This document shows, piece after piece, positions 57,826 to 64,000 of a DNA stretch of 64,000 bases. How positions within the stretch are numbered: position 1 is the stretch's first letter; the number at the start of each line of letters is the position of its first letter. This stretch comes from Pinus tabuliformis (Eukaryota > Streptophyta > Pinopsida > Pinales > Pinaceae), in contig CM062804.1 of the NCBI GenBank assembly GCA_031772625.1, forward strand, positions 276,737,174 through 276,801,173. The letters run 5' to 3'. The notes beneath the pieces are model-generated. The model was not told the origin of the DNA and made no database searches. It saw only the letters and a program-made list of their open reading frames with translations. A program made the position numbers and the translations under genes.

Positions 57826-58315
57826 CCTAAAAATTTCTATTTATCGCTGAAAAAGAAATCACAATTAATTTGTGGTATGCTTCTAATGATCCTTGTTTCC
57901 ACTTTCGAGAATATTACATGGTTTAAAGGGAATTACATTAAAATATGGTCATGATTCTAACTATTTTTTCGTTTATGCTTGAGCATGGTTAAATTTTTTG
58001 CTGGTGTTTAAAAAATTTATACATATAACTATATGTTTCAAACAATTTCTATACCATTTCTCATTTTTGAAACAAGGAAATTATATAACTTTTTTATGCT
58101 TTTATATTTCTAATTGAAAATCTATATTTATAACCATATTTTAAATACTTCCTACATTTTTTTCCATTCTTAAAATAAAAAAGTTATATAAGCTTCTTAT
58201 GCTTGTACGCTTCTAACTATTCAATCAAAGACATCAACTTTGAAAAAAAAATAGGGAGGATTCACACAGATAACATGGACTATTTCTCAATTGAACTCTA
58301 ACCTAGGTTAATATA

Positions 58316-59466
58316 TGTTGAAAATGCAACAAGATGATGGAGCTTAGTGAAAAGAAGTCGCCTTCACTAAGTGGGCCCGCAGGCTATTTTTGGCGCAAAG
58401 TCTATTTTTAGACTATGTCTATTTTTAGACATATGGATCATGGTCTATGAGTTGCAGGATGCTATTTATGGATGATTGGTCATGTTGGTAAAAATAGATG
58501 GACCTCTATTTTTAGACATATGGGCGGAGTCTATTTTTAGATTGCCAGTCAAAAAAATAGAACAGTCGAATATTATTAGCTCTTAATAATATTTGGACTA
58601 TAAACATTATCTTATCCTCTTGCAGCACTTCAGTTCGAGCTACGGATGTGGCACATGCAACTACCAGAAGGAAATATGCTTTTCCTATGGGTTAGTTGAG
58701 CTATTGCATGATGGACTTCAGTTAGAACTCAAGTGATTGAATTTGGTGGAGTTGATTGAGGAGTTGATGGAGTTGTGTTCAATTTGACTTAGTTGAACTA
58801 GTTGTATTTATTCTAACTGCCAAATACACTAGTGATGAGTGATGTGAATTAATTATTAATTAATTCACTAATTATTAACTCATAAATCAACTAAAGAATA
58901 CATCAGTTAACTTAGTGCATGGACAGTTCAGTGGAGACAAGTGTTAGAGGTGGGTGAAAGGGTGAGACTACTATCAGTTGTGACTATAGCTGTGCATGAG
59001 ATTTGCACAATCATTGATTGAGATTGCCAATGAGGATTGCGCAGTACAAGCTAAGGGAATTCGAACTTGGATCTTATCTATTCTCAACTTGGATTGCACA
59101 GTAGAGGCATGCAAAACAATGGAGGAGATTTGAACCCGTGACTTGTTCAGATCTGAGCTAGTTTGTGTGTAGCATGTAGAGATAGTACTGAGTACTTGTG
59201 AGGAGTATTGTACTATGTATTGTTACATGTTCTCTATCATTATAATATACAGATAGTTGGGGGTTTTTAGCTGTATGCTTTCCCCATTACATACTGTGTT
59301 GATATCTATGATTGATGTTTCAATGTGCGCATGCGATTGTTTTTTTTTAATTCCGCAAATTGATGATCAATGGTAGAGGAGGTTATGTATTATGCATGCA
59401 TTCCGCAAATAGTGTATAATCAGGATAATCTCTGTGAATAAGTGTTATATTATTCAAATTTCTACA
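58316..59466 (+). repeat. 5' LTR of Copia-F (1151 bp)
   Basis: TGTTGAAAATGCAACAAG ... TTTCTACA. The first 230 bp contain GTCTATTTTTAGAC at 58400-58413 and 58417-58430, near copies at 58383-58394, 58506-58517 and 58529-58542, and reverse-strand copies such as that near 58489. Confidence 0.92.
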
Positions 59467-59478
59467 TGGTATCAGAGC
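59467..59478 (+). other. Primer binding site of Copia-F
   Basis: TGGTATCAGAGC directly after the LTR, an initiator tRNA-Met-type site. Confidence 0.92.
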
Positions 59479-59727
59479 GAAGTTGATCATCATATCTATT
59501 ATTCAGAAAGTGATTACATTTTATTTCTTTAGGCGGACTCTGTAATCGGGCCAGGTAGCCTCTGGATTCATCCTTCTTTTGGAAGGTGAGATATTCGGTA
59601 AATGCCCATACAGTCAATCTTTGTACGAGAAATACTTTGTTCTCACGAATTTTAGATCAGAAGCGGTTGAGTTTTGAGCTGGTGGAATTCGAATTTGCAA
59701 TAGTATTTTCTTGGTGTCGAAGTTGAA

Positions 59728-62700
59728 ATGTCTTTCAACGGATTACGATTGGAGTATGCCCTTGAAGGCAGCTCAAATTATATTGCATGGAAAGACAGGA
59801 TGGAGGCGGTGTTAGATGACAATGGGTTGAAGGAGTTCATAGATGTTGAGGTCCCAAAGCCTACTGATACTGCTCAAGTTGAGGCTTGGCAAAAGAAGAT
59901 AGCAAAGTGTCGAAGGATTCTGTTGGAGGGCGTGAAGGATCACATTGTATCTAGCCTGCATGGAAAGGCTTCTCCATACTTGATGTGGAAAGCGTTGACA
60001 GATTTATTCCAAAGCAAGAGCGACCAGAGGAAGTTGGCGCTCAAGGATAAACTCAGAAACATTAAGTGTGAGAAAGGAGACAGTATGCCCAAGTATCTCA
60101 CGAAGTTCACCCAATGCTGAGATGAGCTCGGAAGTGTGGGGGTGACTATCGATGATGAGGAATTGGTGAGCTTGGCTCTCCTTGGTCTTCCGAAGAGTTG
60201 GTATTCCTATCAGGACTCTGTCAATGGTCGGGAGAAATTGCCAGGATGGGAGAGACTTTGGTTGGATCTTGTGCAAGAGGAGATCAGGCGGAATACCAGG
60301 GACGGATCTTCATCAAAGGCATCTGATGAAGAAAATTGCGCTTTGGCTGCCAAAGAAAAGAAGGGGAAGAACAAGAAAGCTTCTCATTCTGGTGCGAAAG
60401 GCAAGAAGCAGGACATGTCCAAGGTGAAGTGCTTTCACTATCACCAGCACGGACATTATGCCACAAATTGTCCGCAGAAGAAGAAAAATAAGCAAGCTGC
60501 TGGATCTGCAACGGGAGAGGCCTTAGCCTCGCAGTTTGAGCTAGATTTTTCACTGATCGCATGCTTGGTATCAAGTGTGATGGGATCGGTATGGTTCTTG
60601 GACAGTGGTGCGTCTTTTCACATGACAGGAGATCGAGATTTGTTTTCTGATCTGGATGAGAAAGATCTTGGAGTGCACATCGAGATGGGCGATGATGGTA
60701 GATACAGTGCGACCGGTATCGGTACCATTTCCTTTGAGAGGGAGTCTGGTAAACCCTTCATATTGAAGGAAGTGATGCATGTTCCAGGATTGAAGAAGAA
60801 TCTTATCTCTGTGGCGATGTTAGAAGACAAGGGATATGATGTTGTCTTCAGTGAGGGAAAGGCTTTCCTGCGCAGTAAGACAACTGGAGAAACCCGGAAG
60901 ATAGGGGTTCGAGTCAAGAACCTTTATCAATTGCAAGTAGATGGCTGCGCAACAATGGCATGCAAGGTAGAAGTATTGGTAAGATGGGATGATGGCAAGC
61001 TATGGCACCGGAGATTGGGCCACCTTCACCATGGAGCCTTGAAGATACTGTAGCAGATTTCTACTGGGCTTCCTAAACGCACTTTTGCGTAGTCAGATCA
61101 GTGCAAGGGGTGTACTTTGGGAAAATTTGTGAAAGCCACCTTTCACGAGAAGGATAGTTGCGCCACGGCGATCCTTGAGAGAATTCACACAAACGTGTGT
61201 GGACCTTTCTCAATAGCTTCGACAGCAAAGCACAAGTACTATGTGATCTTTGTTGATTATTTCTCTCGAAAGTGTTGGATCTTCTTCATGTAGAAGAAGA
61301 GCGAGACATACTCAAAGTTCTGTGAGTTCAAAGCACTGGTCGAGAAGGAATCAGGGAAGAAGGTGAAGGCTCTTAGGAGCAACAATGGTGGTAAATTCAT
61401 CTCTGGCAAGTTCAAGGACTTCTGCAATGCAGAAGGGATTTGAAGAGAGCTCATAGCTCCCCATAACCCACAGCAGAACGGGGTTGCTGAGTGGAAGAAC
61501 AGAATGATCGTGGGTGCTGCACGGGCGATGTTGCATGATCAGGGCCTACCCCTTCACTTTTGGGCGGAGGCATGCAATATTGCAGTATATGTGCAGAACC
61601 GTTGTCCTCACAAGATACTTGGCATGAGTACACCCGAGGAGGCTTATTCTGGTAAGAGGCCTGATATTTATCATTTGAGGATTTTTGGTTCTCCTGTTTA
61701 CATGCATGTGACGAAGGATGCCAGGAAGAAGCTGGAGCCGACCGCAGAGGTTGGAATATTTGTGGGGTACACTGATGCGCCCCACAACTATCGTGTGTAT
61801 TTTCCAGAGAGTCGCAAGACTGTTGTATGATGGGATATCAAATTTCAGGAGGAGAAAGCCATGAAGTGTTCGCTTGAGAGGGAGCCACACCTGCATGTAG
61901 ATGAGGAGCTATTAGTTCCTAAGGATGAGCTTCAGGATATGGATCAGCCACAAGATGAAGTTCATGGAGTGGAAGAGACCACTCATGCAGCGCCAACCAT
62001 CAGAGGGCGAAAGCGCACTACAGAAGCTGAGCGACTGGCTCAAGATGTAGAGAAGGTTGTAGGACCACCTACAGCACAGCGCAGACAGAGACAGTCACCT
62101 GATCGGTACACTGGATACATGGCTCTTGTGAGCAAATGTGTCGTGACTGAGCCATCCTCTTTCGAGGAAGTTGTGGAGGATCCCGCATGGGTAGATGCCA
62201 TGGTGGAAGAGTATGATTCGATTGTCAGAAACAGTGCATGGGAGATTGTCCCAAGACCGGAAGGGAAATCAGTGGTGGGTTCGAGATGGATCTACAAAGT
62301 GAAGCAGGCAGCTGACGGGAGTGTGGAGAAGTACAAGGCAAGATTTGTTGCCCGAGGCTTCTCACAGATAGAGGGGATCAATTATGAGGAGACCTTTGCA
62401 CCTGTCGCAAGGTATTCTTCCATACGGATGATTCTTGCTCTCTCAACGCAGATGGGGTGGCACATCCATCAGATGGATGTGAAGACTGCGTTCCTCAACG
62501 GAGTCATTGAGGAGGAGGTGTACATAGAGCAGCCCGAAGGTTTCAAGATCTTCAGCAGCGAGTCGCATGTGTGCAGGCTCAAGAGAGCGTTGTATGGGTT
62601 GAAACAAGCACCTCGTGATTGGTACACACGTATAGACAGTTATTTCACCAGACTTGGATTCTCCAAGAATGAGGCGGGTCCTAACCTATACCAGATTGTG

Positions 62701-62985
62701 GTGGAGGGTAAGTTGCTGATCATTGTACTTTATGTAGATGATTTGATTTTGATGGGAGATGAGTTGTTGATACTTTCATGCAAGGAGGATCTTGCTAGAG
62801 AGTTTGAGATGAAGGACTTGGGCCTCCTTCATTATTTCCTGGGATTGGAAATTTGGCAGCGCAGTGATGGACTATTTTTTTCTCAGGGTAAGTATGCCCG
62901 GGAGATATTGGAGAAGTTCAACATGCATGGCTGCAAGCCTGTTGATACTCCTCTTGAGGTTGGAGGAAGGAGGATGCTACTTTAG
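59728..62985 (+). pseudogene. Copia-F Gag-protease-integrase-RT polyprotein with scattered nonsense codons
   Basis: One reading frame from ATG 59728 to TAG 62983-62985, broken only by nonsense codons (60118, about 61051, 61090, 61291, 61441, 61828). Gag comes first (SSNYIAWKDRMEAVL, then EEIRRNTRDGSSSKASDEENC). A zinc-knuckle position follows whose first Cys pair is altered (CFHYHQHGHYATNC). The protease is WFLDSGASFHMTGD, then LWHRRLGHLHHGAL. Integrase has HTNVCGPFSIAS, IFVDYFSRK and HNPQQNGVAEWKN with the catalytic Glu kept. RT has FVARGFSQIEGINYEETF, AFLNGVIEEEVYIEQPEGF, LKRALYGLKQAPRDWY and YVDD at 62731-62742. Each stop can be explained by CGA-to-TGA, CAG-to-TAG or TGG changes. A frameshift near 62980 moves the RNase H out of frame. 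Confidence 0.92.
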
Positions 62986-63692
62986 TGGAGGTAGTGGATG
63001 CCACTGTTTATCGACAGTTGGTGGGGTCGCTTATGTATCTCGTCAATACACGACCCGATATATGCTATGTTGTTAAGTAGCTTTCACAAGCTATGGTTAA
63101 GCCAACCAAGCTCTTCTAGAAGGCAGGCAAGCATGTATTGTGTTATCTCAGAGGCACATCGGGATATGGATTGTGGTACAGACAGGAGGATGAGGTGAAG
63201 CTATGTGGCTTCACGGATGCAGATTGGGCAGGGAGCCCAACGGACAGAAAGAGCACATCTGGAGGGATCTTCAATATCGGGTCGACGGCAATTTCTTGGT
63301 ACAGCAGGAAGTAAAGATCTGTGGCACTCAGTTCAGCAGAGGCCGAGTATATGGCAGCAAGTTTGGCTGCATGCGAGGCTATATGGATGAGGAAGATCCT
63401 GGTCAGGTTGTTCGGGTCACACTTGGAGCCTACTGTGATTTATTGTGATAACCAGAGTTGCATTAAACTCTCAGCTAATCCATTATTTCATGATAGATCC
63501 AAGCACATCGACATCAGGTACCATCATATCAAAGATTGTGTGCAGCGGAGAATCATGTTACTTTCATACATTCCCACGGAGGATCAGGATGCTGATATCT
63601 TAACGAAGGCGATCACCAGGAGAAAATTCGAATACCACAGAGGTAGGATAGGGGTTGAAGATAATCCATATCTTATTGAGAGGGAGTATTGA
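62986..63692 (+). pseudogene. Copia-F RNase H
   Basis: Frame 0 from about 62992: ATVYRQLVGSLMYLVNTRPDICY, then the RNase H with LCGFTDADWAGSPTDRKSTSGG (first Asp). ALSSAEAEYMAASLAACEAIW (Glu), VIYCDNQSCIKLS (Asp) and DADILTKAI follow. The part 63321-63692 is fully open. Two or three stops lie upstream. The stop codon TGA at 63690-63692 falls inside the 3' LTR (TATTGAAAATG), so the polyprotein end overlaps the LTR start. Confidence 0.9.
63676..63686 (+). other. Polypurine tract of Copia-F
   Basis: TTGAGAGGGAG directly before the 3' LTR, the same tract as in Copia-A. Confidence 0.85.
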
Positions 63693-64000
63693 AAATGCGA
63701 CAAGATGATGGAGCTTAGTGAAAAGAAGTTGTCTTCACTAAGTGGGCCCGCAGGCTATTTTTGGCGCAAAGTCTATTTTTAGACTATGTCTATTTTTAGA
63801 CATATGGATCATGGTCTATGAGTTGCAGGATGCTATTTATGGATGATTGGTCATGTTGGTAAAAATAGATGGACCTCTATTTTTAGACATATGGGCAGAG
63901 TCTATTTTTAGACTACCAGTCAAAAAAATAGAACAGTCGAATATTATTAGCTCTTAATAATATTTGGACTATAAACATTATCTTATCCTCTTGCAGCACT
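63687..64000 (+). repeat. 3' LTR of Copia-F (first 314 bp)
   Basis: Matches 58316-58629 with seven transitions. The terminal TG is TA here. It continues beyond the window. Confidence 0.92.

Larger units (their letters stand above)
54661..58315. repeat. AT-rich array of about three diverged tandem units
   Basis: The marker block with taaccat/tttcaaata, cattcttaaaataaa and atcaactttgg occurs at about 54730, 56640 and 58128. The following block (ctcaattgaa, aacctaggtta) occurs at 54880, 56790 and 58285. Spacings are about 1.9 and 1.5 kb. The third unit is cut by the Copia-F insertion at 58316. No coding region is present. The units carry a family of small hairpins, one SINE with a clear duplication, a second SINE copy and a poly(A) retroposon. 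Confidence 0.72.
58316..64000 (+). mobile_element. Copia-F: nearly full-length Ty1/copia element, truncated by window end
   Basis: 5' LTR 58316-59466, primer site, one Gag-Pol frame from 59728, RNase H to 63692, purine tract about 63678-63686 and 3' LTR from 63687. Over the 314 bp available the LTRs differ at seven sites, all transitions, so it is the youngest element here. Its Gag is homologous to Copia-A at the other end of the window, and both share LTR starts (TGTTGAAAATG) and the CTATTTTTAG arrays. The element has interrupted the third unit of the AT-rich array. Confidence 0.92.

Noticed and set aside
1..64000. Host protein-coding gene, CRISPR array, rRNA, bacterial operon or RBS
   Set aside because: No ORF resembles a plant cellular gene outside transposon context, and no regularly spaced short repeats or rRNA-like blocks were found. 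Bacterial features do not apply to this sequence.

Overview
This window is intergenic DNA from a large, transposon-packed plant nuclear genome. I find no host gene. The element families are typical of land plants: Ty1/copia with TGGTATCAGAGC primer sites, a Tat-like Ty3/gypsy element with two RNase H domains, a Helitron that carries an RPA gene, and tRNA-derived SINEs. The absence of genes over 64 kb and the depth of nesting suggest a very large genome, plausibly a gymnosperm. That placement is inference. Every coding region is broken, so this is a fossil record of insertions rather than a working operon.

Layout: (1) 1-3637, Copia-A, minus strand, cut by the window start, carrying gag and protease only. 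(2) 3638-10390, a non-coding cluster of repeated segments. (3) 10390-45902, an old Helitron on the plus strand: an RPA70-like gene, then a RepHel gene with zinc finger, HUH motif, paired tyrosines and PIF1-type helicase. It is split by two insertions. Gypsy-B (12557-17750, TSD ctctt) sits between RPA and Rep. Gypsy-C (20407-43882, TSD cttcc) sits inside RepHel and is itself split by Copia-D (32661-39045), which landed in its 5' LTR. (4) 46844-54655, element E, a non-autonomous LTR element on the minus strand (TSD ccatt, two LTRs of exactly 1035 bp). (5) 54661-58315, an AT-rich array of about three diverged units, with a short tRNA-derived SINE (perfect 19-bp TSD) and a 146-bp poly(A) retroposon (20-bp TSD). 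(6) 58316-64000, Copia-F, plus strand, a nearly full-length relative of Copia-A whose 3' LTR runs off the window.

Relative age follows from nesting and from LTR comparison by eye. The Helitron is oldest. Gypsy-C and Copia-D LTR pairs each differ by very roughly 8-9 %, element E by about 3-4 %, and Copia-F by 7 transitions in 314 bp.

Two observations stand out. Each ~5-kb LTR of Gypsy-C contains the remains of a complete ~1000-codon reading frame, in the sense direction, with about 1 kb of upstream sequence. The internal region of element E holds a series of hairpins whose stems differ, with paired compensatory changes, while the loops share a TTTTAnnGAGTC-like motif.
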